NCBI RefSeq assembly: GCF_910592395.1
Contig: NC_088314.1
Coordinates: forward strand, 6,014,001-6,078,000
Reading direction: 5' to 3'
DNA length: 64,000 nt
Source: Lineus longissimus
Taxonomy: Eukaryota; Nemertea; Pilidiophora; Heteronemertea; Lineidae
Shown here in pieces: positions 11,501 through 23,300 of this stretch (positions are counted from its first letter, which is position 1; each line of letters begins with the position of its first letter). Under the pieces are notes generated by a model. The model ran no database searches. It was not told where the DNA came from and worked only from the letters and a program-made list of their open reading frames with translations. Made by a program: the position numbers and the translations under genes.

Positions 11501-14287
11501 AAGGGGTACGCCATTCGTGTTCATTGTACATGCACAATGCCATGGTGCAGTTAAATGCATGCAAATTTGAAGAACATTGGTATGGATAGTATTTGTTCAT
11601 CTGTCTACACACGGCATTCTTGAAATGGTAGGCCTATTTACAAATTTCAAAATTCAAACTAACGGAATAACAAACAAACGAATGGGGTAAGCCTTGGACA
11701 CCTTGGTGACTTATTCAAGTGCATGCATGCCTTAGATAAATATGCACTGGTAGGAATATTTACAGTTGCATTGCCATTGTGCGGCACTACAGCTACACAG
11801 CGCAAACAAACGTGATCATACTGACTATATTCGGCCCCTTGGTGTCCAAGAGTGGTGAACTTTACAGTTGTGGGATGAGAAAAAACAACGGGCAGGAATG
11901 GTGCAGGCCTTCAAGACGATTTCTTTTTCCACTTACAACATGTATAATTGGATTCAGGGCTGGAATCCCTCGGACCTCAAAACAATAACGATATGATTAA
12001 TTTGTCGGGGCAAGATCCTGGTGGACATGGGTCAACCTCACTATGGACATACTTGACCAAACCCAATTATGTCAATTTTCCCCAGGGGTCATTCTCCAAA
12101 TGACCGATATTATTGGATCCAAGTGCTGTCTCCGAATCATCTGCTGTGATGATTGTGTTGCTTAGGGGGAGAAATAATAATCGACACCCTGCTAACCGAA
12201 GTAGTGTCTACATATTAACTGATGTGATGATTGTGATAATTCTGTTGTTTTTGTTCGCAACAAGTACCAAAATGAGTGACAAAATGTTGAATATCTAATC
12301 TGTCTGATTCTTTATAAATTGACAATCCCGGAAGTGTGGCATATCTGGCAGTCCATGGCTTATAAAAGTTGTATTTTAGAGATTTTGATCCCACTTAAAC
12401 CAAAAGTGCTTAATAAAAAGCTGACTTTGCACCTTCCAGGCAAAAGTTTCAGGATTGGATCACATATTCAACTCACTCTAGTATTTTAAATCGCGATTTT
12501 TTATTTGATTTGGTGTAATTTTCTTTACTGATAGGTTCCAGCACTATCTTGGTAATAGAATGCTTAAAAACTCTTCTGTTGACACATCATCTGATTTGTT
12601 TCTTTAGCCATGATTGCTGTCAACGTTATTTAGGGACCAAAGCCGCAGATGAGATGTCTGATGCACGGATAAACACTTAAGAGATTAGGGGTTGCACAGA
12701 ATGGAAATCGTGGCTTGACGATATGGTTAGTTATTTATGGTAAAAAAAGACAGTAATCCATTTTTTTTTGCGCCAGCTATATTTTGCAGCAGTCGCGATG
12801 CAGATGTATATTGTTATATTCTTGATATAATATCTTAAAATAATCTTTGAAACCTTGTTTCTAAAGTTTATAATCCATATTTGCAAATCAAAACTATTCC
12901 AATTTTATATCAAAACCCAATTGCATGAGCTGCATGAGAAGTAGTCCCCAATTTAGTTATTTTTACCACGTTCAGCTAGTCTAAACAAAGACTTGTGCCG
13001 CGACTGGATCTCTTTAACTAGCAAACATTACCAAAGTCCTCAAACACCCTAGAACACCTAATCTTATGGATTAGCTGACCAAACACAGTGTTCAAATACC
13101 TGTCATGAAGCAGAATGTTTTGCTCTTTCTCAATATCCATAATTTTTTAGTTGCTATTTGCATGGTTTGACCAGTTGGACTGGGACCGCTCCATCACACT
13201 GCTTGTCAAGCCTGTCCAAACATGCAGGATTGAACGGTTTTAGACGCAATAGAGAGGTCTGTTTGGTTTATGTGTTGAAAGATTAAGATAGTATCAGGTG
13301 TGCACCTATCTAAATTGCCAGTGCAGACATTTACGCCCAGCTAGGGAAACAGATCAAGAAAACACTGATCAAGCTGGTTCAATAAATCAAGAGATCATTG
13401 TTGCTACAACCTGCAATCATGACCATATGCACCAAAAATTGTTAAAGGGGATCAGTGGCATAGTGGGTAGAGTACCGGGCTCATAATCGAGAGGTCTTTG
13501 GTTGTTTTCGTCTTTACCCTACTTGCTTCTCTCCACCCAGAAGTAAATGGGTATATGGCTGGCAGAGATGGCCCAACAGGAATGTTAGTCCTGAGCAAAG
13601 TCTCATGATTATTATCAATTAGCGGTGGTCATTGCAGTTGCTTGGAACAAGAATGGTGACAACAGCGAACTCTGATCAATATCAAACCATGCGATCCAGA
13701 TTTCACCTTGTAGTGCTGGTGCTAGACCTAATCCCCGGAGCCACAATTGGAAACTAAAATGCCAACCAAATGAAAATTCAAGGACAATAAAATTTACATT
13801 AGCGCAGCATAATTTCTAATATAGATGGCAAACTAGCCATCAACTTAAATTAAGTGAATGATGGAGGGATAATTGGATCAGGACACAGCAGAACGCTGAC
13901 AATATTGGTAGTATCAACTCTTTCATGGCCCACTCTGTAAACACCTACATCTACATGTATCACTGGACCAGATTTGCCTACTTTTTAAAAAGTTCGGAAA
14001 ATCAGAAAAAAAGGAGCTTTACTAATCAGAATAGATTGATCTGCTAACTGGGAGTTAGTTTTTACATTTGATTTTAGTAAAACTTAAACAACACAATAAC
14101 ACACGACAATCACAGACTCTGACCGCAACATTAATGAAATATTCACCCATTACCAGGAGTGATATTTCTTAGATTTTGTTACATTAAGATTTATAGATTA
14201 TTTGATATCATTGGATTATTTCTAATATAAAAAATAAGAAATTGACATACCTGCAAATCCATCGCTATCTTTACTACCGGATAGCAT
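8520..14287 (-). CDS. Putative two-exon gene, 61-residue unknown protein
   Basis: Exon 1 (14287-14251) starts with ATG, encodes MLSGSKDSDGFA and ends in a strong donor (GCAG|GTATGT, phase 1). Exon 2 (8668-8520) follows an acceptor (tttttccag), joins in phase and encodes GNISLAGYSASPEAHLEY, then a hydrophilic stretch ending HLKQLQGPV and TGA. The intron is 5.6 kb and repeat-filled. Above the start codon (14300-14380), two CCAAT boxes in a locally GC-rich patch look like a promoter. The protein has no signal peptide or membrane segment and I do not recognise it. Exon 2 may instead continue through an internal donor (AGAAG|GTTAAG) to exons further left. The phase match and the clean start-donor pair are the main support. 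Confidence 0.4.
8669..10740. other. Intronic or intergenic stretch without features
   Basis: This is AT-rich sequence inside the long intron of the putative 61-residue gene. Only short chance ORFs were seen (for example 10217-10477 plus). Confidence 0.4.
10744..13015. mobile_element. 2.27-kb element with 61-bp terminal inverted repeats
   Basis: The left arm 10744-10804 (aaagagatccagtcgtggca ... ggtaaaaataact) is matched in inverted orientation by 12955-13015, with about five mismatches. The interior has no transposase-like ORF, so this looks like an old non-autonomous DNA transposon or MITE-like element. No clear target-site duplication was identified. Confidence 0.6.
13016..13448. other. 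Stretch without features
   Basis: No gene, RNA or repeat could be supported between the right inverted-repeat arm and the SINE that follows. Confidence 0.4.
13449..13625 (+). repeat. tRNA-derived SINE
   Basis: A tRNA-like head (cagtggcatagtgggtagag, then 'cgggctcataatcgagaggt') is followed by a body with 'tttaccct.cttgct', 'cacccagaagtaaatg' and 'gaatgttagtcctgag'. The same body occurs inverted at 19735-19925, and a related head occurs at 23177. The B box is degenerate, so this is a SINE rather than a functional tRNA gene. Confidence 0.65.
13626..14250. other. Stretch without features
   Basis: AT-rich sequence next to the putative first exon at 14251-14287. I see nothing supportable in it. 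Confidence 0.4.
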
Positions 14288-14299
14288 TTTCACGAAAAT

Positions 14300-14400
14300 T
14301 ATCCTCGAACGTCAGCAACCAAAGATCTCTCCAATTGATTGGCCCCGCCGATATTGGCTAAGTCTTAGTCAATCAAAGAGGTTTCATGGGCGGTCACAAA
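14300..14400 (-). promoter_or_regulatory. Candidate promoter with CCAAT boxes
   Basis: On the minus strand AGCCAATATC and GGCCAATCAATTGG lie 50-75 bases above the ATG at 14287, within a short GC-richer patch that stands out from its AT-rich surroundings. Placement is by motif only. Confidence 0.3.
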
Positions 14401-14955
14401 GTATCGGCCGCTTATATGCAAACGTTATCAACAAGGGGCTTAGATAGGGACGTGTGTCCCATAAATTCGAGGTGATCATCGTACAGGAGTATTAGGGGTA
14501 TAATACATAACGACAATGATGCAATTCTGATTGCGACAATGACGCAATTCTGATTGCCTGGTAGTCTTGATATCCTGAAAACAACAAATATTATCAATCT
14601 ATGATGAAAGCTCATCAGACAAGAATAACCATTTGTGGGGAAAAAAGACATGTTTCGAGGAACATGTTTTACTCTTAATTCAACCATTACTCTCTACCAA
14701 TCTGTTTATTTACCACCCAAAAAAACTCATCATTTTGATGCAACTTCACTTTCGACCAAGGTCAGAGTAGAAATATGAAGACAGAGGGTAGTCAGTTCTT
14801 ACTACTGAACAACTACCCTGAAAAAATATACCACACATATCATCAAAGGGTAGAAAGCACTCATAGACAGATTTTCATAGACCAGCATACTGAATGCTCT
14901 CAGAAGCATAACTGTGGTGGAACTCTCCAAGACAGCCGACTTCCTCAATAATGAA

Positions 14956-15412
14956 AAGGCCAAGGGCCATTGTGCTCACTGGTATTTAGGTAACGACTTA
15001 ATTGACAATGGACCTTGAAAAGTAGGTCAAATCAAAAACCTGTATAATATGTAATGTATCCTTGCTGGGAGTACCAACCATAACAACTTTATGGAATACG
15101 AATCACTAATGAGCGAGATATCACACTTTCTAGGTTTTCACTTTTTGCCCCCTGGTGTCCAAGTCGAGAAACAGATCAGACCAAAATTCAGTGTCAAAGG
15201 TCATCTGACCTAGGGGGTCATGCATACAAAGTTTTGAGTCCATAACCCTAGCGGTTAAGAAACGTCCCACTGTTTTTGAAATCGGATACGACGGAACACG
15301 ACGACGACGACGATGGATGATGGACGACGACGACGACGACAGCGGACGACGATGACGGACGACGGACACTGCGGTATTGTATAGCCTCACCGTACCGGTG
15401 AGCCAAAAATCG
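14956..15412. mobile_element. Single-unit copy of the (ACG)n element
   Basis: It has the same start (ggccattgtgctcac), the same 'gtaggtcaaa', 'ccccctggtg.ccaa' and 'tagggggtca' blocks, the (ACG)n tract (15297-15365) and the same end (ccggtgagccaaaaa) as the element at 3969-5397, but only one internal unit. The 158-codon minus ORF across it is an artefact of the repeat and a poly-(GAA) tract. Confidence 0.7.
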
Positions 15413-15887
15413 TATTGACTGTCTAGCGTGCATTTCAAAATTCGAACACAGAAGAAGAAGAAAAAGAAGAAACAACATGATTTTAAGTTTTGATGATTAG
15501 TTTTATTATATTTCCAATGATGTACATCAGTCCAACTTCCAGGACATCCTCTTGATAGGCCAGAGTCTGTAGAAAGATTCACTTCAACCATTGCAATCTG
15601 TGTCAATGAAATTCATCAAAAGGAATTCAAAGTAAATTTCCACACTTTGAGACAGACATGATCTGAATCAACAATATCAGCCCCAACAGGAAATTACAGA
15701 GGCAGCCTTCCACTTGGTCACCTGAACCAGGTTCAGTTCAAGGTGGTTGAAACATCGAGTGTGAAGCACGATGCACCGGTGGAAGGATACATGTAAAAGT
15801 GCAGTCAAAACTGAAATGGGAGCAATTTGGAGTTGCTGAAATGATGAAATGATAAGCCTTCAGTGGCACAGGATAAGGACTGCACTT

Positions 15888-16020
15888 TAGGCAAGGTACT
15901 AACTTGGTATTAGTGCTATCCTGATGCCTTCTCCATTAGTTCAGTCCAGTAGACGTTACACTTTTATGAAGTTTAGAGCTAACACCACAAAACAGCTCAC
16001 CCTGGTACACTTCACTGATT
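15888..16020 (+). repeat. Dispersed repeat, copy 1 of 2
   Basis: About 130 bp beginning ggcaaggtactaacttggta and ending ctggtacacttcactg recurs at 20334-20460 with a few indels. The class is unknown and it is probably a fragment of a mobile element. Confidence 0.7.
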
Positions 16021-16329
16021 CTGTCATGCTTTACTTACTCTGCAATATTTATCTAGTAAGTCTGAATATTTTCATGGCTTGTAACTTAAAGTGGTTAAGC
16101 CAATTTTTCTCAAAAGACGCACTTGCTTTTCAAAATTATCCCTACTTATTTCTAACTAAACAGAACAGTTTTTATCATTACAGATGGAGGTGAAATTAGA
16201 TAGAAAACAAAAAGTAACAGGCTTACACTTATCATGAAATTCAAAAAGAAAAATATTCAAGCAATATCAGAGCTGATTACTTTCATAACAAGATACACTT
16301 TCACTTTTAAAGTTAACTGAATTGTCAAT

Positions 16330-16870
16330 GGCCAAACGTGTACATGTACATAACTAAAGTACTCACCATGTGAAAAAATCTAACTTAATCGATTGATGTT
16401 TTTGTAATTTGCCGAGACAGACACAAATGTATCCCAAATCAAACCTGATCGATACTCACCTCAGTAACAAGGAAAGGTGTACATGAACATGTACATAATT
16501 ACCGTACTCACCTTGTGAAAAAAAAAACTGAATTGATGTTCTGTAAAAAGCCGTGACAGCGACAATTGTATCCCAAATGAAACCTGATCGATACTCACTT
16601 CAGTAACTAAAGAAAGGTTTTGTACATGAACATGTTCTTAATTATGATACTCACCATGTGAAAAAATAAAACTGAATTGATTGATGTTATTGTAAAATGC
16701 CGTGACAGGCACAAATGTATCCCAAATCAACCCTGATTAAAACTCACCTAGGTAACAGGAAAGGTTTTGAATATGTTTATAATTACGCTACTCACCATGT
16801 GAAAAAAATAAAACTATAAATTTATTGATGTTATTGAAACTGGTCGTTACAGACAGAGATATATTACAAT
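16330..16870. repeat. Tandem array of about 143-bp units, four copies
   Basis: Units are marked by 'tactcacc(a/t)tgtgaaaaaa' at about 16359, 16503, 16647 and 16789, and by 'cacaaatgtatcccaaat' in between. Copies are roughly 85% alike and the last is degenerate. Read on the minus strand, each unit carries donor-like AAGGTGAGTA or ATGGTGAGTA and poly-T runs. The array lies where the last exons of GTF3C1 are expected. Confidence 0.75.
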
Positions 16871-17378
16871 TCCCAAGAAATCTAACCACAAACATGATTG
16901 AATTTAAGGGATCTGCCCAAGGTCACAAGAACACACAACTGAACAAACAATCGAAAAAAAGAAAAGAAAAGCAAGAAAGAAAGAGAAGAAAACTGGATTG
17001 CTTGATGGTATAGGTAAATTGTTGTGGCAGACACAAATCTAATCAACATTGCGAACAAATCTGACCACAAAAATGCCCCTCAGCAAACTCGATCACAAAG
17101 AGAAAAGTATTGATTGAGGAAATCCGATTAAGTGAAGAGGCTGGACTTACATAGGTAATGGGATCACGGCACAAAAAGGGAACACTTTAGGGTTGCAGTG
17201 AGCCAGTTTTCAACTGAGAAAGTAGGAACTGACAACCATAAGGATCAATAAAGCTGTTCCAAAAACCTAACTAATCATTTACTAACAAAAGCTGGCTCTG
17301 TACTCAGTAAACTAATAGATATATGCACTTCTTTTATCTGACAGTGCTCTTGAAAGTTTAGAAAGTAAGGCAACTCAC

Positions 17379-20300
17379 AATTTTATTTCTCATCAGTATG
17401 TTCAACATCTTATCGAGTGATCTGATGTCAGGGTTATATTCCTAAAAGCACAAAGACATGAAATGCATGAGAAATTTTGATAAAGTATTCATAAACCCTA
17501 TACGATTACTAACTTGCCTGAATATTTGATTTTAAAAGAAATTAGTAATGAAGTATAACTCTCACATTCATTACATCTGGATGATGAAAGAACCAGGATA
17601 ATACCATATGACATTGGTAAAGTAGTTATTAAATTGCTTACCTTGTAACACAAACTAAGCTTAAGATATTTGATTATTATGAAGTAGCTTTCACATTTCT
17701 TTGAAGGCTAGTAAAGTGTAATATGCCAATAACTAATCAAATCACTGCTGTCGCTTGGTTGAGTTGGGGGTTGTGATAACCAGGGGCAGAAGGGGCAACA
17801 GGGCATTGGCCCTTCATGAAACCCACAACTCTCTGCAAACTTCTGAGGTGCTGACATCTGTCCGTTCAGTACAACACTTTCAAAATTACAGTGTTCGAAC
17901 TATCAATATGACGTACATGAAAAGATAATAGGGTCACAACGAACATCCACCAGGGGGTGATAATGTAACTTCTTTGTATAAAGCGCTTTTATCCTCGTTA
18001 CTGTTCTATCTCAAAGAACTTTACATTCATTTCCTACCCTAATCCAGAAACCTTTCTGTCGAACCTTAACCATGCAGCCAACTCAGGGACGTTAATGCTT
18101 GATAACTTTTATTTTAAATACCTACCACTACTTCTTTACGTGTCAGCCCCATTTCCTTGGCACTTTCTATTCTGTTGTGCAGGCGATGAATCTGGTCAAC
18201 CTCATCTTGGGATATGGTGTGATCTGTCCTGCATTCAGTAAGAAACGCATCGTAATCTGTATGATGGGGATGAAGCTCTGATAGCGATGTTAGGATGTCC
18301 TTGGTTATCTGAAACATTAAAAAACAGGAACACATTCGGGTGAGATCTTGACCAGAATGGAATTCAACCAAACAATTTGTCCTCCCTTGGCTCAATTAGA
18401 CCTTTAGAGTTGGTTTACACTGAATTCTTATCAATCAACATCATAAGTACCAAGAGAATTCAGTTTCCAAAACTATACTGGTCAAGTTATTAATGAAAGA
18501 CGAAAATCAAAAAGCCTCCAATGGTTTTCTCCGAAACAATCATTCTCAGGACATACCTGTGGGTCCAAGGATGTGTACTCTACTTCACCCTTTGAGTTCT
18601 TCTTCAGTCTGACCTTGACCTCACACGGTTTGACTACAAACGACTCATTTGGATTCAGCATTCGTGCAAACCGTGCCACACTGATCAAGTGGCGAGAACA
18701 GGGCAGATACGGGGTGGCTCTGTTTTCAGCTCCAAGCACTGCACCTTTACTCAATGTGTCCAACATCCCGGCAGGTTCTGCAGGTTTTTCTGCCGTGCCA
18801 CAGGTGGCATTGATGAGAGAATCTTGAATCACTGACTTTTCTGTGTTTTCAGATTCTGTCGCATCGAAATCAAATTCCTCCAAGTCTTTGTCAGTATCTG
18901 CATAGAAAATGATTAAACATAAAATAATGAGGTTGGACGAAGAAAGTTCTCAGTTCCTCTTCTGGCTTTTGTCAAGTATTATAATTTATTTTGACTGAAT
19001 TTAGAGCTCTGATCAACTAGAAAACTAGCAGCTGTGTACAAAGTATTGATTTGAAATAAAGAGGAAACCAGAGGAGACTAACAGCCTTCAAAGGAATGGT
19101 CTAGTCAAAAGGTTTTGACAATTCCCATGGCGATGTGTTTTTTACCTGACTGAACAGCTTTGGCATCTTCCTGTCCTGTCTTCTCCGCTTCTTCAATGAG
19201 CTGTTCATCCTCTTCATCAGATTCTGTCATCAGTGGTGGTTTGCTGCCTGTCGCTGGCTCGCTTTCTTTCTTCTTCGACTTGGCCGGCGCTTTGGTGACC
19301 ACTGTGATATGCTCAGGAATTTTAGCAAAGGTGACGATCTGGAAAGATATGCAATAAATTATTGTCATTATATTTATAATCATCATGATGAGCAATGGAA
19401 ATATAAAAAAATCATCCAGAGTACAGTAGAGCAAACAGAAAATGACTCACCTTCTTTAGAGCAAACAAACTAACAACAGCTGCAGCATGTCCACCAACGT
19501 CCATGCCACGCAGATTGAAGAAACCGTCTTCATCATCATCCTTGGTCTTCTGATGAGTTTCAAAGAGATTGTCGAGTAATTCAACCGAGTCCATGAAGAT
19601 CTCCCTCGGATAAGACGACAGGTAGAGGAACACATATTGATACCTAGGGAGAAGAACTTGATTACAAATATCATGAGGCAGATGAAACTGTTACTATAAT
19701 TAAAAGACTTATAAAGCACTGAAAGTTAGGGGTTCACATTATCACCCCAAGCGATGGCACGCACACACATGATTCAAGCTCCACTCTCTGGGATTATAAC
19801 AGATCAGAGTTGCAGCTATACAGCCCTCAGGACTAACATTCATATTTTTCCATCGCTGCCAGCTAGACACTCATCTACCTCTGGGTAGAGAGCAGCAAGC
19901 AGGGTAAAGTGCCTTGATTCTGCATGGAAAGGCAAATGTAGATGTATTGGAACTTGAGTAATTGACGATATCAAAATATCATGATGTCTTAGGATCAGAC
20001 CAGGCAACCCATGTCAGAAAAAATATCCTAAATATATACCTCTGTGAGAGCATGTATGCTGACATGGCTGTCATATGAACAGATCTTATCTTCTTCAACT
20101 GATTTCTCTTTTTCTGAAAATGTGAACAGAAATGCACAGGAACTTACAATACAATTTTCTTGGGATAATTGATAGATGGAACATGGGCACCACACGATAA
20201 TGCCAACTGACAGAGAATACTTATCTAGAGCTAATGATGGCCCTTTTTCCATCCAACAGAAACCAACAAGAACAATTTCCATGGTTACTCTTTCATCTGC

Positions 20301-23300
20301 ACAAAACAATGCTCAGAGATGGCCTAGTTGTTTTAGGCAAGGTACTAACTTGGTATTAGTGCTATCCTGTTGCCATCTCCTTTAGTTCAGTCCAGTAGAC
20401 GTTACACTTTTAGTTCAGAGTTAACCCCACAAAACAGCTCACCCTGGTACACTTCACTGTTCAAACCAACTTCAAATACTAAACGAACACCTTAACTGCA
20501 ATGAAATCTTACCTTTGTGAGTATCTGATCTGCAACCATTCTGCTGAGAAGGGTGGTCAGCATATCCGCAGGATACTGTTGGAATAACTTGAACAGCTCC
20601 TGGGAGCGGCTGTTCTTGTCAGTTGTGGCAAGACAAGCCTATAAAAAAAAAAAGTTTTTCGAATATATTGCAAAATCCACAATGAATGCAGCTTTCACCA
20701 TGATAAATATGAAATCACCATGGTAAATCTCATTCACCATGGCAAATCATAATTTCACCATGGTAAATCATAATTTCACCATGGTAAATCATAATTTCAC
20801 CATGGTAAATCATAATTTCACCATGGTGAATTGGGATTAATCTTCGTAAGGCTGAGGGGGATGGCAAAATAACTTATGATTGATTTGTCTTCCCTGGCCC
20901 AATATGGAGTCAAGGAGCCAAAAAGTCAATGGGCACTTAACTAGGTAGGACATGCACAACGATGAAAACTCACATGGATAACATTATGCAGTGTGCTCTC
21001 ATAAATGTCATTGACACAGGTGATATCCTTATGTTGGGACTTCTTCACAAATGTTTCGTCACCAACAATGATCTCGTATGTCTCGTGCAGCTCTTTCAGG
21101 CTATCCGGCAGTTTTGCATGAGCCATAAAACCTGACCTACAGAGAAGATGGAGTTGATATAAAACAGACAAATTCAGGATTAGATGCAGTAGAAGACTGG
21201 CAACCGAATTAAAAATTCAACGTTATCATTAATGCAAACATCAACTTCAATTTTTGTGTGCAATCTTACCACCATTGTTGATGGTGGGGCGGCCCGACAG
21301 ACAGCGAAAAGACATGATATGATGACATGAGGACTGATGGTCAAGACAAGATGACATGAGAACTCACCCATGTGAGCTAATAAAAATTACAAAGGCATCG
21401 AATTCTTACAATATTTTTTCTTTCAGTGTGTCCAAGAGTCTCTTGAACACTACAATATTCTCTTTGACATTGGTGGCAACGTATACCTTCCCCTGCTTAA
21501 ACTCCTTCAGAAGAGACTGAAATAAGAACCACACATCAGATCATGCAATATCTGAAGATACCAGAAGTTACTTGCTTCTGACATGATGATTGTTTTGTTA
21601 AACTAAAGGTCACAGTTACAACATGGGAACTTCGAACAGTCCAGATGTAAGTCAACCTCAGCCAACCTCATGAAGCCAAGAGGGGCAGAAACGCGCCTTG
21701 GTGGAGCAACAACCCAAGCCAATCAGTAGGGACCATTGAATAATGTTGTGATCTACAGTTACTGTATCTAGTTCTACTTCCACTATTCCCAACACCACAA
21801 TACTGTAGTTACCTTGTCCAAAAGAGCCTGCTTGGCATATGTATCGACTGTAACCCGGCTATCGTAATTTTTCACGAGAAAATTCAGCCGCCGCTGACAA
21901 GCTGCAGATGACTTATCCTTTGATACCTAAAGATGACAAGACCCATGAGGATGGTTTAATGTGAATCATGAGAAGCTTTTGCAATCTGTTTTTCAAGGAT
22001 GAAGTAAGAATTCTTCACGCAGTGAACTACATACGACTGTCTTGATCATGATATAAGCCAATAACCTGAATAGCGCCTACAAAAATGCTCATTCCCACCT
22101 TGGAGTAGGACCCTGGAGAATCATACCTCCAAGTGCAAAGAGAACACTGAAAAAGACAAAGCAACGCTGAGCACATACTCTATAATCTATAGGGTTCTTA
22201 CCTCTGGAAATGTCTCATGCAAGATATCACGTTGATGTTTCCATGACAACAAAGAGCTTGCATAACGACCGAGGAAGATGTTGGCAACTTTCATCAGAAG
22301 CAACTGAAATTAATAAATCAGAAACATGATCAAGAAGACTTGCATTCCATGCAAAAGATGGCTTGGAATAACCGATGATAGACAAGGTGATAAGGTTTGT
22401 TTTGCATTCGTCGCCCAAATTGCATCAATAGACAGTCATGAAGATTACTTGATTAACAATAATTTGACTTATGTCGAAATCAACCTTTCATGCATCTGAA
22501 GTCAAACCTGCCATGACATCAAAATCAACAGTGACTGAGCCTCAAATTCTGTGCAAGTTCAACCACTCCACTGCAAGAGGGGCTCATCTGCAAATTAGAG
22601 GAAGAGATAGCTCACCAAGGAGTCTTCCTGTGGACTCCAAATAACTCTCTCCCTTGTCATCATGCTCATAGCCTCCTTGTCACCCTCCTTTAAACGACCC
22701 GCTGCAAGAACAGAGGAAAGCTTGCATAAGACAATTATAGATCAGAGAATATATACTTGATAAAACTGATGTCTGAACAAACCCCAAAGTTGTTTCAATC
22801 AATCTTTTTATTAGCAAAACATCTTTATGACACTAGATATAAAGCTTTCTGCATGATATAGTGAGTAACAAATTGGGCACCCCTTGGGATACATGTAGAC
22901 CATTTTTGAGTGTAACCTTAGGAAAATCAAAAGCCATGTACATACATGTACATCTTTTCTTCTCCTTCTGTGCAATAATCGGCATTTGTCTCCTGACCTT
23001 CCTCGGCACTTCCTCTCCAGGAGCCGTCTTTGCTTTCCTCTTTATACCCTTGCCTCCTCTGCGACTTGCTGCTTTCTCTTTGGTCAGCTTGGTCTGGATC
23101 ACAGACATCTGCCCTCCATCCTTATCTGCATCACTAACAGTTTTCTTCGAAATTTGGATGGCTGAAAAAGAGGAATATCAGTGCCAATCCAGAGTACTGG
23201 GCTCATAATCAGGAGGTCTGGGCTTAATGCTCAGACTGATTCCTGCCGTTTCCCCTGAGGTGTCTTTGAGCAACAGACCTTACATTGCTTCGTCTTTTGA

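Noticed and set aside
13449-13510. Functional tRNA gene
   Set aside because: The A-box region is tRNA-like, but the B box is degenerate and no cloverleaf closes; the same sequence recurs as a SINE head.
15130-15606. 158-codon minus ORF with poly-Phe and poly-Ser
   Set aside because: It runs through the (ACG)n microsatellite and a (GAA)n tract of a mobile element, so it is low-complexity translation.
16882-17070. Terminal GTF3C1 exon reading LCVLVTLGRSLKFNHVCG
   Set aside because: Phase fits, but there is no similarity to the family C-terminus, and it lies in a diverged unit of the tandem array.
17151-17218. GTF3C1 exon between 'tttctcag' and donor GTAAGT
   Set aside because: All three frames contain a stop before the donor.
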